Notes under the pieces: generated by a model
The model's database searches: none
What the model saw: only the letters and a program-made list of their open reading frames with translations
Told to the model about the DNA's origin: nothing
In this document: one piece after another, positions 23,978 to 32,764 of the stretch
Position numbering within the stretch: the first letter of the stretch is position 1
Layout: each line of letters begins with the position of its first letter
Origin: Agreia sp. Leaf210
Lineage (GTDB): Bacteria; Actinomycetota; Actinomycetes; Actinomycetales; Microbacteriaceae
Assembly: GCF_001421485.1 (NCBI RefSeq)
Contig: NZ_LMKK01000004.1
Coordinates: 186,001-250,000, forward strand
Direction of reading: 5' to 3'
DNA: 64,000 nucleotides
Made by a program: the position numbers and the translations under genes

Positions 23978-25975
23978 TTGTCCACTTGGAAAAAGAGGGC
24001 TGCGTACGTCGCAGTCTGCTCGCTCGCGCTGACGGGCCTCAGCGGAACGTTCGGCACAGCCGCGTTCGCCACCGAGGGCGACGACGTCGCTCCCACGTCG
24101 GGCGCACAGTTCGACACGCTCGCACAGTCACTGCTGACTGAAGATGCCGTTCAGGCCGTGGCGACAGACGCCGACGGCAACGTCGTCATCTACACGACCG
24201 AGCCCACCGCCGACATCGGCGCCGGCGCGCGCTCCGTTGCAGAAGACAACAGCAACGTGCTCGTCGAGGTCATGGATGCGCCGATCTCCGCGTATTCCAC
24301 CAACGACGTCGTCGGCGGTGCCGGCTACGCAGGCCTGACAGACCCCAACGCAACGTCGGCCAGCCTCTGCTCCATCGGATTCTCCGCATGGTCGCCTGCC
24401 GGTGCCCCCGCCGTCATCTCGGCCGGTCACTGCACCGAAGACGGCACGGCCGTGATCAGCGCCCTGACCCTCCCCTCGGGAGACACTGCTGGCGGAGCCC
24501 CTGAGGGTAGCCCCGTCACGTTGACGCAGCCGCTCGGCGAGCTCGCCTTCTCCCAGTACGGCGGCCCGGGCAACACCGCCGGCGAAGAGGGCAAAGCAGA
24601 CAGCGTCGACATCTCGGTCATCGATGTGACCAACCCGGCGCTCAACACTCTGCCGCAGGTCACCGACTGGACGACCTCGGCCAGCGAAGACCTCTCCACC
24701 TCGACCCGCCCGGTTCGTTCCGTCGGTGCAGCCGAGGTAGGCGCTCAGGTCAGCAAGAGCGGTCGCACGACCGGCTTCACCTCCGGACCAGTCGAGTCCG
24801 TCGGATGGGCCAACGTCGAAGGCCGCCAGGTCTCCGGATTCCTGTCGATCCTCACCTCGAGCCAGGGCGACTCGGGTGGCTCGATCATCCAGGGTGACCG
24901 CGCCGTCGGCGTCGTCTCCGGTGGAACCACCGTCGAGGGCCAGTCCGTCATGTGGGGTGCGAACATCCAGAACGGTCTCGCCCTGACCGGCGGCTACACC
25001 GTTGCACTCTTCCTCGATGCACCGGCCGTCACCGAGCAGAGCGCCCCGTACTTCACCGACGCTCCCGTCTCGGGAACCGGTCCTGCGGGCGCCACCCTCA
25101 CCGTGACGCCGGAGAACGGCACCCCGTTCGACGTCGCGATCGATGCCAACGGAGCCTGGTCCTTCCCCGCACCCGGCACCGAGGGCAACTACAGCTACTC
25201 CATCGTCGCGAAGAAGGGCTTCGACACCTCGGCGTCCGCCACCTTCGACATCGCCGTGGTTCTCGCACCGCCCGTCTTCACCGCCCCGCTCGACGGTCAG
25301 CTGATCGAGACGTCGCTCAAGGCAGTCACCGGAACCGGCAAGGCCGGCGCGACCGTCACCCTCACCGGCGACGTGACCGGTACCGCTACGGTCGATGGCG
25401 CTGGAAACTGGTCGGTTCCCGCCGACCTGTCGTACGGCGCGTACAGCATCACCGCCACCCAGGAAACGCCTGACGTGATCCCCACGCAGAACCGTGAGTT
25501 CCAGGCACTGGCCGCGTCCGGCGGCGCCACCGTCGCCTTCCAGGTCGGCCCGGTGGCCCCCGTCATCAGCAGCCCCGCCAACGGCGTGGCCTATGTCGAA
25601 GGCAGCGGCCCCACCCAGGTGAGCGGCACCGGCATCAACGGCGCGGTCGTCAGCGTGTCTGTCAACGGCGTCTCGGCCGGCACGGCCACGGTCGCCAACG
25701 GCGCATGGGTCCTGTCCCTCGTCGGACAGCTCGCGGCCGGATCGGTGACCATCACCGCCACGCAGGCGATCAACGGCATCACCGGAACCGCAGCGACCTC
25801 GACCATCACGATCACCGCGGTCACGGCACCGGCAGGAACCCCGGGTACTCCCGCGGCCCTCGCCAACACGGGTGCGCCCGTGATGCCGCTGCTCGGAGGG
25901 GGCCTCGCCCTGCTCCTGGCCGCCGGTGGAATGATGCTCATCGCACGTCGCATCGGTGCCACCCGAACCAACTAG
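23978..25975 (+). CDS. Secreted, wall-anchored S1 (trypsin-like) serine protease with Ig-like repeats
   Basis: A 665-residue protein. A signal peptide (about residues 1-32) is followed by a chymotrypsin-fold domain with catalytic H151 (ISAGHCTED, disulfide C131-C152 likely), D211 (SVDISVID; D208 is the alternative) and S299 (SSQGDSGGS). Three Ig-like modules follow (about 350-430, 435-540, 550-625; each begins with APVF/APVI-like strands). The end is LANTG, hydrophobic helix and RRIGATR, a sortase signal. It starts with TTG at 23978 after AGGGGTAACAC; no better ATG exists. It is probably a surface protease of the streptogrisin/alpha-lytic relatives, with a short pro-region at 33-105. A strong terminator follows. 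Confidence 0.93.
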   Translation: MSTWKKRAAYVAVCSLALTGLSGTFGTAAFATEGDDVAPTSGAQFDTLAQSLLTEDAVQAVATDADGNVVIYTTEPTADIGAGARSVAEDNSNVLVEVMDAPISAYSTNDVVGGAGYAGLTDPNATSASLCSIGFSAWSPAGAPAVISAGHCTEDGTAVISALTLPSGDTAGGAPEGSPVTLTQPLGELAFSQYGGPGNTAGEEGKADSVDISVIDVTNPALNTLPQVTDWTTSASEDLSTSTRPVRSVGAAEVGAQVSKSGRTTGFTSGPVESVGWANVEGRQVSGFLSILTSSQGDSGGSIIQGDRAVGVVSGGTTVEGQSVMWGANIQNGLALTGGYTVALFLDAPAVTEQSAPYFTDAPVSGTGPAGATLTVTPENGTPFDVAIDANGAWSFPAPGTEGNYSYSIVAKKGFDTSASATFDIAVVLAPPVFTAPLDGQLIETSLKAVTGTGKAGATVTLTGDVTGTATVDGAGNWSVPADLSYGAYSITATQETPDVIPTQNREFQALAASGGATVAFQVGPVAPVISSPANGVAYVEGSGPTQVSGTGINGAVVSVSVNGVSAGTATVANGAWVLSLVGQLAAGSVTITATQAINGITGTAATSTITITAVTAPAGTPGTPAALANTGAPVMPLLGGGLALLLAAGGMMLIARRIGATRTN

Positions 25976-25982
25976 CACGATA

Positions 25983-26028
25983 AGAAAAGGGGCAGCAGCG
26001 ACCACCCGGTCGCTGCTGCCCCTTTTCT
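25983..26028 (+). terminator. Strong rho-independent terminator
   Basis: A perfect 21-bp stem (AGAAAAGGGGCAGCAGCGAC and its complement) around loop ACCC, ending CCTTTTCT. The A-tract on the left makes it function in both directions. Confidence 0.93.
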
Positions 26029-26086
26029 GCGCGCCGATGACAGGTACGCTGAAACGGCCTTGCCCCCGCACAAAGGAGTCCGCTCG

Positions 26087-27181
26087 ATGTCCATCACCGT
26101 GTCCGGCGTCATCGCCCGCTCGAAGGGCTCACCCGTCGAACTGACCACCATCGTCATCCCGGATCCCGGGCCAGGCGAGGCCGTCGTCGACATCGAGACG
26201 TGCGGCGTCTGTCACACCGACTACCACTACCGCGAGGGCGGAATCAGCGACGATTTCCCCTTCCTCCTGGGCCATGAGGCCGCCGGCCGGGTCAGCGCCA
26301 TCGGCGAGGGCGTCACGAACGTGAAGGTCGGCGACTTCGTGGTGCTCAACTGGCGCGCCGTCTGCGGCGAGTGCCGCGCCTGCCTGCGCGCCGAGCCCTG
26401 GTACTGCTTCAACACCTTCAACGCCACCCAGAAGATGACCCTCGAAGACGGCACCGAGCTGAGCCCCGCGCTCGGCATCGGCGCCTTCGCCGAGAAGACG
26501 CTCGTGCACGCCAAGCAGTGCACGAAGGTGAATCCGGATGCCGATCCCGCCGCCGTGGGCCTGCTCGGCTGCGGCATCATGGCCGGCCTGGGTGCCGCCA
26601 TGAACACCGGCAATGTGACACGAGGCGACTCCGTCGCGGTCATCGGATGCGGCGGCGTGGGCACCGCAGCCATCGTCGGTTCGCAGCTGGCCGGCGCCAG
26701 CACCATCATCGCCATCGATCGCGACGCCAAGAAACTCACCAAGGCGACAGCCCTCGGCGCGACCCATGTGATCGACTCCAGCGAGCTCGACGAGGCCGGA
26801 GTCGTGGCGGCCGTGCAGGAACTCACGAACACCTTCGGCGCCGACGTCGTGATCGACGCGGTCGGTCGCCCCGAGACCTGGCGTCAGGCTTTTTACGCCC
26901 GCGACCTCGCCGGAACCGTCGTTCTCGTCGGCGTTCCCACTCCCGACATGATGCTCGAGATCCCCCTGCTCGATGTGTTCGGCCGGGGAGGCTCGCTCAA
27001 GTCGAGCTGGTACGGCGACTGTCTGCCCGAACGTGATTTCCCCATGCTCACAGATCTCTTTCTGCAGGGCCGACTGCCCCTCGACGAATTCGTGACCGAG
27101 CGAATCGGCATCCGCGACATCGAAGAGGCGTTCGCCAGCATGGCGAGCGGCGACGTGCTGCGTTCGGTGGTGGTTCTGTAA
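26087..27181 (+). CDS. mscR: S-(hydroxymethyl)mycothiol dehydrogenase / S-nitrosomycothiol reductase
   Basis: A 364-residue zinc-containing alcohol dehydrogenase. Catalytic zinc ligands: C39 (ETCGVCHTD), H63 (LGHE) and the later Cys of [10 protein letters not shown]. Structural zinc Cys: C93, C96, C99 and C107. The NAD motif is [11 protein letters not shown]. The stretch [21 protein letters not shown] type is that of mycothiol-dependent formaldehyde dehydrogenase. It oxidises S-hydroxymethyl-mycothiol with NAD+ in the cytosol. AAAGGAG lies 8 bp upstream of the ATG. The next gene overlaps its stop by 1 base. This pair implies that the host makes mycothiol. Confidence 0.93.
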   Translation: MSITVSGVIARSKGSPVELTTIVIPDPGPGEAVVDIETCGVCHTDYHYREGGISDDFPFLLGHEAAGRVSAIGEGVTNVKVGDFVVLNWRAVCGECRACLRAEPWYCFNTFNATQKMTLEDGTELSPALGIGAFAEKTLVHAKQCTKVNPDADPAAVGLLGCGIMAGLGAAMNTGNVTRGDSVAVIGCGGVGTAAIVGSQLAGASTIIAIDRDAKKLTKATALGATHVIDSSELDEAGVVAAVQELTNTFGADVVIDAVGRPETWRQAFYARDLAGTVVLVGVPTPDMMLEIPLLDVFGRGGSLKSSWYGDCLPERDFPMLTDLFLQGRLPLDEFVTERIGIRDIEEAFASMASGDVLRSVVVL

Positions 27182-27810
27182 TGGCTGCCCGCATCGAGAA
27201 TCTCGTCACGAGCGGCACGTTCAGCCTCGACGGCGGAACCTGGGATGTCGACAACAACGTGTGGATCGTCGGCGACGACCGTGAGTGCGTCGTGATCGAC
27301 GCCGCCCACGATGCCGACGCCATCCTGGCCGCCGTCGGCGAGCGCACCGTCACCGCGATTCTGTTGACGCACGCCCACAACGACCACATCGACGCCGTCG
27401 CGGCGCTGCAGGCCGCGACCGGCGCGCCCGTACTGCTGAACGACGGCGATCGGATGCTCTGGGACGCGGTCTACCCCGACACCGCGCCGAGTTCCGGCCT
27501 GGTCGATGGCCAGGCTCTCATTGTCGCGGGCACGGAGCTGCACGTGCTGCACACTCCGGGCCACTCCCCCGGAGCGGTGTGCTTCTACGCCCCGTCACTG
27601 GGCACGGTCTTCAGCGGAGACACGCTGTTCAATGGCGGGCCGGGTGCAACGGGCCGCTCGTACAGCGACTTCGGCACGATCATCGAATCGATCACCGCGA
27701 AACTGCTGACGCTGCCCGACGAGACCGTCGTGCTCACCGGTCACGGCGACGCGACGACGATCGGCGCCGAGGCCCCGCACCTCGACGAATGGATCGCTCG
27801 CGGCCACTGA
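27181..27810 (+). CDS. MBL-fold metallo-hydrolase, mycothiol-linked
   Basis: A 209-residue protein with the HxHxDH motif H64-H66-D68-H69 (LLTHAHNDHID), a middle H (HTPGHSPG), D (FSGDTLF) and final H (LTGHGDAT), the full metal set. It starts at the last base of the mscR stop codon. This position and family fit hydrolysis of S-formyl-mycothiol, the step after MscR, releasing formate and mycothiol; this is inference from the conserved gene pair. Length is normal for a glyoxalase-II-like domain without the C-terminal extension. Confidence 0.88.
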   Translation: MAARIENLVTSGTFSLDGGTWDVDNNVWIVGDDRECVVIDAAHDADAILAAVGERTVTAILLTHAHNDHIDAVAALQAATGAPVLLNDGDRMLWDAVYPDTAPSSGLVDGQALIVAGTELHVLHTPGHSPGAVCFYAPSLGTVFSGDTLFNGGPGATGRSYSDFGTIIESITAKLLTLPDETVVLTGHGDATTIGAEAPHLDEWIARGH

Positions 27811-27814
27811 CCCC

Positions 27815-28429
27815 CTAAGGCTGCGGCTGGGCCCGCCAGCCGCGCTTGTTGGCCCGAACCAGAAGCACGATGCCCTCGATCGGCAGCACGATGAACATCA
27901 CGATGAACACCACGTGCCACTGCGCCACGAACGCAACGGCCAGCGTGGGCTGATTGGGCACGCTCGGTTGGTTCTGCCCGATCAGGCTCGCCACGAACGA
28001 CAGCGCGAGCACGATCAACCCGGCGGAGAAGGGCCGCACCCACGCGACGATCTTCTCGCGGCGCGTCCAGGCCTTCGCCATGCCGACCCACACGAGACCG
28101 ACGAGCGGACCGAGGATCGGCACGACGAAGGTGCCGATGATGAGCACGAGCACGGCGGCGATCGAGAACGCGCGGCCGGGAACGGGTTCTGCCACGGCGG
28201 GTGCCGGAGCCGCGGGCGGCTGAGGCATCTCGGCGCGCGCCTCAGCAGCGATGAGCGCGGGGTCGTCCATCTCGGCGATGCGAGCCGACGCCGCTTGATC
28301 GTCGAGACCGGCGAGTTCTTCGCGGATGCCCGACACGATCTCGAAGCGAACATCGGGGTCGACTCCTACGAGCGCCGTATCGAGGCGGGCGAGATAGGTC
28401 TTGACGGCATTCGAAGTCTGTTCGGTCAT
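27815..28429 (-). CDS. Membrane protein, partner of PadR regulator
   Basis: A 204-residue protein. The N-terminal soluble region (about residues 1-70, TEQTSNAVKTYLARLDTALVG ... EIVSGIREELAG) resembles the HAAS-like domain that often follows PadR genes. Ala/Pro-rich linker, then about four membrane helices (about 88-110, 112-130, 135-155 and 168-190). Its ATG overlaps the PadR stop by 4 bp, so they are co-translated. It probably helps sense or respond to a membrane signal; no enzyme motif is seen. Confidence 0.82.
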   Translation of the reverse strand: MTEQTSNAVKTYLARLDTALVGVDPDVRFEIVSGIREELAGLDDQAASARIAEMDDPALIAAEARAEMPQPPAAPAPAVAEPVPGRAFSIAAVLVLIIGTFVVPILGPLVGLVWVGMAKAWTRREKIVAWVRPFSAGLIVLALSFVASLIGQNQPSVPNQPTLAVAFVAQWHVVFIVMFIVLPIEGIVLLVRANKRGWRAQPQP

Positions 28430-28761
28430 GAGCCGCTGTCCTTTCCGACGAGCTGATCCACGGTGGCAGCAAAGGGCGCCCATTGCTGGCGGAACGAGTC
28501 GAGCTGCGACTCGCCTTGAGCCGTGAGCCTGTAGTACTTGCGCACCGGGCCGGAGGCCGATGCCTCGTCGTATGCGGTGACGAGCCCCTGACTGCGCAGG
28601 CGGGCGAGCATGGGATAGAGAGTTCCGATGCTCGCGATCAGTCCGCTCGCGACGAGTCGCTCCGAGAGCTCCCAGCCGTACATCGCCTGCCGCGAGAGCA
28701 ATCCGAGCACACAGAACTCGACGACGCCCTTGCGAAGCTGCGTGCCGACGTCCGCTACCAT
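28426..28761 (-). CDS. PadR-family transcriptional regulator
   Basis: A 111-residue protein. The PadR winged helix is clear: QLRKGVVEFCVLGLLSRQAMYGWELSERL ... GLIASIGTLYPMLARLRSQGLVTAY ... RKYYRLTAQGE. Small PadR repressors bind palindromes in their own promoters, but the 72-bp divergent region shows only an A/T-rich core near 28765-28795 (CATAACACGTTACGTGCGATG). The start ATG at 28761 is best because the longer in-frame version would cover that region. Confidence 0.92.
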   Translation of the reverse strand: MVADVGTQLRKGVVEFCVLGLLSRQAMYGWELSERLVASGLIASIGTLYPMLARLRSQGLVTAYDEASASGPVRKYYRLTAQGESQLDSFRQQWAPFAATVDQLVGKDSGS

Positions 28762-28833
28762 GCATAACACGTTACGTGCGATGCAAGATAGTTGCAAGTG
28801 CGTCGCCGAGGCCCAGGTCGCGATACTGGTGGA

Positions 28834-29202
28834 ATGAGATCGCCTGTCGACGCCCCCTGCGTGTGGATCACGACACTCCGCGCCGACGGGTCACCCCATA
28901 CGACCCCGGTCTGGTTCGTTGCGACAGGCGACACCTTCTGGGTCGCGTCGGCTGCGACGAACGTGAAGGTGCGAAACGCCCTGGCAGATGATCGGGTCTC
29001 GCTCGCGATCGACGGGTCCGGAGCCGACCCGCACGTCGCCCAGGGCAACGTTGTCGTCCACCACGACATCGCAGGATTCCCCGACGTCGTCTCACTCTTC
29101 ATGCAGAAGTACGACGGCTGGAACCTGCTCGACGAGACGGTGGACGGTGCGCGCGTCCTCCTCGAGATCTCGATTGAACGGTGGCTGCTCGGTGGATCGT
29201 AA
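28834..29202 (+). CDS. Pyridoxamine 5'-phosphate oxidase family (PPOX/F420-type) protein
   Basis: A 122-residue protein with WITTLRADGSPHTTPVWF and VKVRNALADDRVSLAIDG, the split-barrel flavin or deazaflavin fold. Proteins of this size in actinobacteria are often F420H2- or FMN-dependent reductases; the substrate is unknown. The ATG at 28834 was chosen, with GGTGGA just upstream. The GNAT gene starts within its end (11-bp overlap). Confidence 0.87.
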   Translation: MRSPVDAPCVWITTLRADGSPHTTPVWFVATGDTFWVASAATNVKVRNALADDRVSLAIDGSGADPHVAQGNVVVHHDIAGFPDVVSLFMQKYDGWNLLDETVDGARVLLEISIERWLLGGS

Positions 29203-29704
29203 AGACAACACCCATCCCATCTCCGCGCGTCGGGCCGACCTCGAGGGACCGGACAGCGAAGGGGTGGGTCTTCTCGTCGAGGCCTACCTGAGGCAGACCG
29301 AGCGAGAGAAGGCTGCGCACCTCGGTGGCGCTCCCGCCGATGCCCCTGTTCCCTCGCGATATCGAGCGGAGATCGACGAGCCGGCGAGAGCCTATGAGGA
29401 CTCGGTCGTCTATGTCGCCGAGTCGAAGGGTGAACTCCTCGGCGTCGTCGTCGTGAAGACGAACACAGCGACGCGCGAGATCAAGCGGCTATGGGTCGAT
29501 CCCGGTGCCCGCGGCCGACGCGTCGGCGCCGCCCTGATCGACGCGGCGATCGAGCTCAGAGACCTGCCCGTGCGGCTGACCGTCTGGGATTGGCGCGCCG
29601 ACGCCATCCAGCTGTATCGCTCGAGGGGCTTCCAGGTGGCGGAGTCGTGCGAAGAGCGGGCGAGACTCGTGTGCATGCAGCTCGAGCCAGAGCGGAGCCT
29701 CTAA
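29192..29704 (+). CDS. GNAT-family N-acetyltransferase
   Basis: A 170-residue protein with the acetyl-CoA core IKRLWVDPGARGRRVGAALIDAAI (motif A, R/Q-x-x-G-x-G/A) and LYRSRGFQVAE (motif B). The acceptor is unknown. It starts with GTG at 29192 and overlaps the PPOX gene by 11 bp, so the two form an operon. Confidence 0.88.
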   Translation: MDRKDNTHPISARRADLEGPDSEGVGLLVEAYLRQTEREKAAHLGGAPADAPVPSRYRAEIDEPARAYEDSVVYVAESKGELLGVVVVKTNTATREIKRLWVDPGARGRRVGAALIDAAIELRDLPVRLTVWDWRADAIQLYRSRGFQVAESCEERARLVCMQLEPERSL

Positions 29705-29878
29705 TTGCGACGGATGATCGGGCCTTACTGAACAGATGTCGGAACCCTTGCGCTTTCCCTCGATTGCGCTGTGCAGCGGGGCTACTGTGAAAACGCTCCT
29801 CACCTCATCGACGAGCAGAATTCCCACACGCAGTCGTCCCGAGCACGACTTGGTTCGACACGAAAATGGAGGTCAATC

Positions 29879-30715
29879 ATGGCGTTTGTGACCGTAGAAG
29901 ACGGCACCGAGATCTACTACAAGGACTGGGGATCGAAGGACGCCCAGCCCATCGTGTTCCACCACGGCTGGCCCCTGTCGAGCGATGACTGGGATGCTCA
30001 GATGCTGTTCTTCCACTCCAAGGGCTACCGCGTCATCGCGAGTGACCGCCGCGGCCACGGTCGATCCACCGACATCGGCACCGGGCACGACATGGACCAC
30101 TACGCGAGCGACGTCTCGGCAGTGGTCGAGCACCTCGACCTGAAGAACGCGATCCACATCGGTCACTCCACGGGTGGCGGCCAGGTCGCGCGCTACGTCG
30201 CGAAGTTCGGCGAGCCGCAGGGCCGCGTCGCGAAGGCCGTGCTCGTCTCGTCGGTGCCGCCGCTGATGGTGCAGACCGACGCCAACCCCGAGGGCACGCC
30301 CATCGCGGTCTTCGACGGATTCCGCGAGGCCCTCGCAGCCAACCGTTCCGAGTTCTACCAGGCCGTCGCATCCGGCCCCTTCTACAGCTTCAACCGCGAG
30401 GGCGCGAAGGTGTCGGAGCCGGTGATCGCGAACTGGTGGCGTCAGGGCATGACGGGCAGCGCGCTCGCCCACTACGAAGGCATCAAGGCCTTCTCCGAGA
30501 CCGACCAGACCGAAGATCTGAAGTCGATCTCGGTTCCCGTTCTCGTCACCCAGGGTGACGACGACCAGGTCGTTCCCTACAAGGATGCTTCGCTGAAGCA
30601 GCACGAACTGCTGCAGAACTCGACCCTGAAGGTCTACGAGGGCTACCCCCACGGAATGCTCACGACGCACGCCGACGTGATCAACCCCGACCTGCTCGCG
30701 TTCATTCAGCAGTAA
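29879..30715 (+). CDS. Alpha/beta hydrolase, non-heme chloroperoxidase type
   Basis: A 278-residue protein. The oxyanion region is VFHHGWPLSSDDW, nucleophile S97 is in IGHSTGGG, the acid lies in TQGDDDQVVP and the His in EGYPHGML. The mature length and the WPLS/GHGRS motifs are those of perhydrolase/bromoperoxidase-like (cofactor-free haloperoxidase) enzymes. The natural role is usually ester or lactone hydrolysis. TGGAGG lies 7 bp before the ATG. The preceding 174 bp (29705-29878) have no other gene and hold its promoter. A hairpin terminator follows. Confidence 0.93.
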   Translation: MAFVTVEDGTEIYYKDWGSKDAQPIVFHHGWPLSSDDWDAQMLFFHSKGYRVIASDRRGHGRSTDIGTGHDMDHYASDVSAVVEHLDLKNAIHIGHSTGGGQVARYVAKFGEPQGRVAKAVLVSSVPPLMVQTDANPEGTPIAVFDGFREALAANRSEFYQAVASGPFYSFNREGAKVSEPVIANWWRQGMTGSALAHYEGIKAFSETDQTEDLKSISVPVLVTQGDDDQVVPYKDASLKQHELLQNSTLKVYEGYPHGMLTTHADVINPDLLAFIQQ

Positions 30716-30748
30716 CGACATCACGCTCGGCGCTCGCGCCGACAGCAG

Positions 30749-30781
30749 ACGGCGCACCCCGGAGAACCCGGGGTGCGCCGT
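30749..30781. terminator. Bidirectional terminator hairpin
   Basis: CGGCGCACCCCGG pairs with CCGGGGTGCGCCG around AGAAC, a 13-bp stem. It lies between the convergent chloroperoxidase-like and GNAT genes. The following T-run is weak (TTCGTC). Confidence 0.7.
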
Positions 30782-30784
30782 TCG

Positions 30785-31240
30785 TCATCTCGCCAGAGAG
30801 CACGACCAGGCGACCTCGCGACCCAGCTGACCCGTCTCGACGAAGAGGCTCACCTGGTGGGTGTCGGCAAGAGCCGCCGCGAGCTCGTCACGGTCGGCGC
30901 CCGTGAAGCCCAGCTTCTGCCAGAACGGTCCGGATCGCCGCGAGAACAACCACGCGCGCTCGACTCCCGCCTGTCGCGCGGCATCCATCGCGAATCGCGC
31001 GAGGCGGGAGCCCGACCCGGCCGAACGCTGCTGCGGATCCACCGCAACGCTCCGGATAAGCGCGTGTCGGCCATCCGCGCTGAGCTCGAAACCCGTGCTG
31101 CCGACGACCCGGCCGGCTTCATCTCGCTCGACCCACAGGCGCACCCCTGGCGCATCGAGTCCAGCCAGAGTCAGATCGGCCGCCCGCAGAAACTCTCGGA
31201 TCGGGCCGATGTCAGAGGGGGACACGCGTTCCAGCTGCAC
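30785..31240 (-). CDS. GNAT-family acetyltransferase (ArsN2-like)
   Basis: A 151-residue protein with LIRSVAVDPQQRSAGSGSRLARFAM (acetyl-CoA motif) and FWQKLGFTGADRDELAAAL at the end. The layout resembles the ArsN2-type GNATs found beside arsenic genes, but no ars operon adjoins it, so I leave the acceptor open. Single gene, convergent with the preceding hydrolase. Confidence 0.83.
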   Translation of the reverse strand: MQLERVSPSDIGPIREFLRAADLTLAGLDAPGVRLWVERDEAGRVVGSTGFELSADGRHALIRSVAVDPQQRSAGSGSRLARFAMDAARQAGVERAWLFSRRSGPFWQKLGFTGADRDELAAALADTHQVSLFVETGQLGREVAWSCSLAR

Positions 31241-31311
31241 GCCTCGATTATGCCCATGCTCGCTGCGGCGAATCGAATCGCGCAGTCGAACCCTCAGCCG
31301 CGACGCGCCGA

Positions 31312-32364
31312 CTACGGAATGAGACGCTGCTCGCGAAGATCTCCGAAGATGCGCAAGATCATGGCCCGGGTGTCGACGTACTCATGAAAACCGGCACGTC
31401 TCGATTTCGACGCATCAGAGATGACGTCGTAGTCCCACGCGAAGACGAAGTCTCCGAAGGCCCACGACGACACGTCGGAGTATGGGGTGGCGACCAGCCC
31501 ATGGCGCTCGACCATCGCGTTCCACAACTCCTCTTTGTCGGCCATCACCTCGGTGAGATCCATCTCGAGCGGCGGAGCAACCTCGAGCTCGAAGAACGCC
31601 GCAATCTCGGGCCACATCGTCGACCACCGGAAGAGGTCGCCGTTGGTGATATTGAAGGCCTCGTTGCGGGCAGCCGGAGTGGTGGCGGCCCAGACCGTGG
31701 CTTTCGCAAGCAGGTCGGCGTCGGTCATCTCGATGAGCGAGGTGTAGGCACCAGGTCTGCCAGGGAACCGCAGCGGAATGCCCAACTCCTTGCTCATCGA
31801 GGCGTACACGGCGATCACCATGGCGAGGTTCATCGGATTTCCGAGCCCGATGCCGGCGACGACGGAGGGCCGCAGGGCAGACCACGTCCACGTCGATCCC
31901 ACCTGGCGACGCTCGAGAAACTGCTGCTGATCGACGTTGAACTCGGGCGGCATGTGCGGCGGATCGGACTCCTTCGCGGGCGTCGCGAAGGGGCCGAGGT
32001 GGGCGCCGTAGACCTTGTAGCCCTGCATGAGGCTGATGTGTTCGAGCGCCGGAGCGACAGCCTCGATGGCATCGACGACATTCGTCAGCATGGCCATGTT
32101 CGGCGCGACCAGCTCGGCCCATCGAGGGCGGTCTTGATAGGCCGCGTAGAAGACGTGAGTCACGTGCGACAAGCCCCGCAGTGCCACGGCCGTGGCCTCA
32201 CGGTCGAGCAGATCGACAGCAATATGTCTCACTCGCTCGCGGTCGTCGCCGCCTCGGCGCGAGAGGCCGATGATGTCCCACTCCCCGAGCGCCTCGAGGT
32301 GCTCGATCAGATTGCCTCCGATCACCCCGCGCGCTCCGACGACGAGTGCGGTCTTCTGTTCCAT
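31312..32364 (-). CDS. PRISE-type (5-beta-reductase/iridoid-synthase-like) SDR
   Basis: A 350-residue protein. It begins EQKTALVVGARGVIGGNLIEHL (NADP motif), has THVFYAAYQDRP, then the key Lys/Tyr pair HISLMQGYKVYGAHLGPFATPA, and EAFNITNGDLFRWSTMWPEIA. These are hallmarks of the PRISE subgroup, which reduces activated C=C bonds with NADPH. The bacterial substrate is unknown. The ATG at 32364 follows a divergent promoter shared with an ArsR regulator, and a large inverted repeat lies between them. Confidence 0.9.
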   Translation of the reverse strand: MEQKTALVVGARGVIGGNLIEHLEALGEWDIIGLSRRGGDDRERVRHIAVDLLDREATAVALRGLSHVTHVFYAAYQDRPRWAELVAPNMAMLTNVVDAIEAVAPALEHISLMQGYKVYGAHLGPFATPAKESDPPHMPPEFNVDQQQFLERRQVGSTWTWSALRPSVVAGIGLGNPMNLAMVIAVYASMSKELGIPLRFPGRPGAYTSLIEMTDADLLAKATVWAATTPAARNEAFNITNGDLFRWSTMWPEIAAFFELEVAPPLEMDLTEVMADKEELWNAMVERHGLVATPYSDVSSWAFGDFVFAWDYDVISDASKSRRAGFHEYVDTRAMILRIFGDLREQRLIP

Positions 32365-32381
32365 TGGTCCTCCATCGTTAC

Positions 32382-32430
32382 ATCGCAATTTACCGATCTA
32401 AGGTCTACCACAACATCGGTAAACCGCGAT
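32382..32430. promoter_or_regulatory. ArsR-type operator, inverted repeat
   Basis: ATCGCAATTTACCGAT (32382-32397) and ATCGGTAAACCGCGAT (32415-32430) are inverted copies with 14 of 16 matches. A third half-like motif, ATATTGCGAT, follows at 32429-32438. The stretch sits in the divergent promoter of the PRISE and ArsR genes. Confidence 0.8.
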
Positions 32431-32449
32431 ATTGCGATATTATGAACGA

Positions 32450-32764
32450 GTGAAAGAAACGCAGGAGCTCGATCTGGTGGCCGTCTTCAAGGCTCTCGGC
32501 CATCCGACGCGACTCGCGATTCTCGGATGGTTGAAGGAGCCGGAGTCGTTTCCACCGCAGGATCAGCCCGCGTCCGAGGTCGGAGTGTGCCTCAAGCACA
32601 TCCAGGCCAGGGCCGAGGTGTCGCAGTCCACGGCCTCGCAGTTCATGGCCACACTCCAGCGGGCAGGGCTGGTGACCTGCACCCGCATCGGGCAGTGGTC
32701 CCACTACAGCCGAAACGAACCGGCCATCGCGGCACTCGGCACGCAGCTGGCGGTCAGCCTGTAG
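32450..32764 (+). CDS. ArsR-family transcriptional regulator
   Basis: A 104-residue protein. VAVFKALGHPTRLAILGWLKE and VSQSTASQFMATLQRAGLVTCTRIGQWSHYSRNE form the winged helix. The VCLKHIQARA stretch has one Cys, but the canonical CVC metal-binding motif is absent, so it is probably not a classic metal sensor. The start used is GTG 32450; a TTG at 32432 is possible but lies at the operator edge. It probably represses itself and the divergent reductase. Confidence 0.88.
   Translation: MKETQELDLVAVFKALGHPTRLAILGWLKEPESFPPQDQPASEVGVCLKHIQARAEVSQSTASQFMATLQRAGLVTCTRIGQWSHYSRNEPAIAALGTQLAVSL

Noticed and set aside
24128-26071. A 647-codon frame on the minus strand
   Set aside because: It covers the S1 protease and its terminator and has a Gly/Arg/Asp-biased sequence with no domain.
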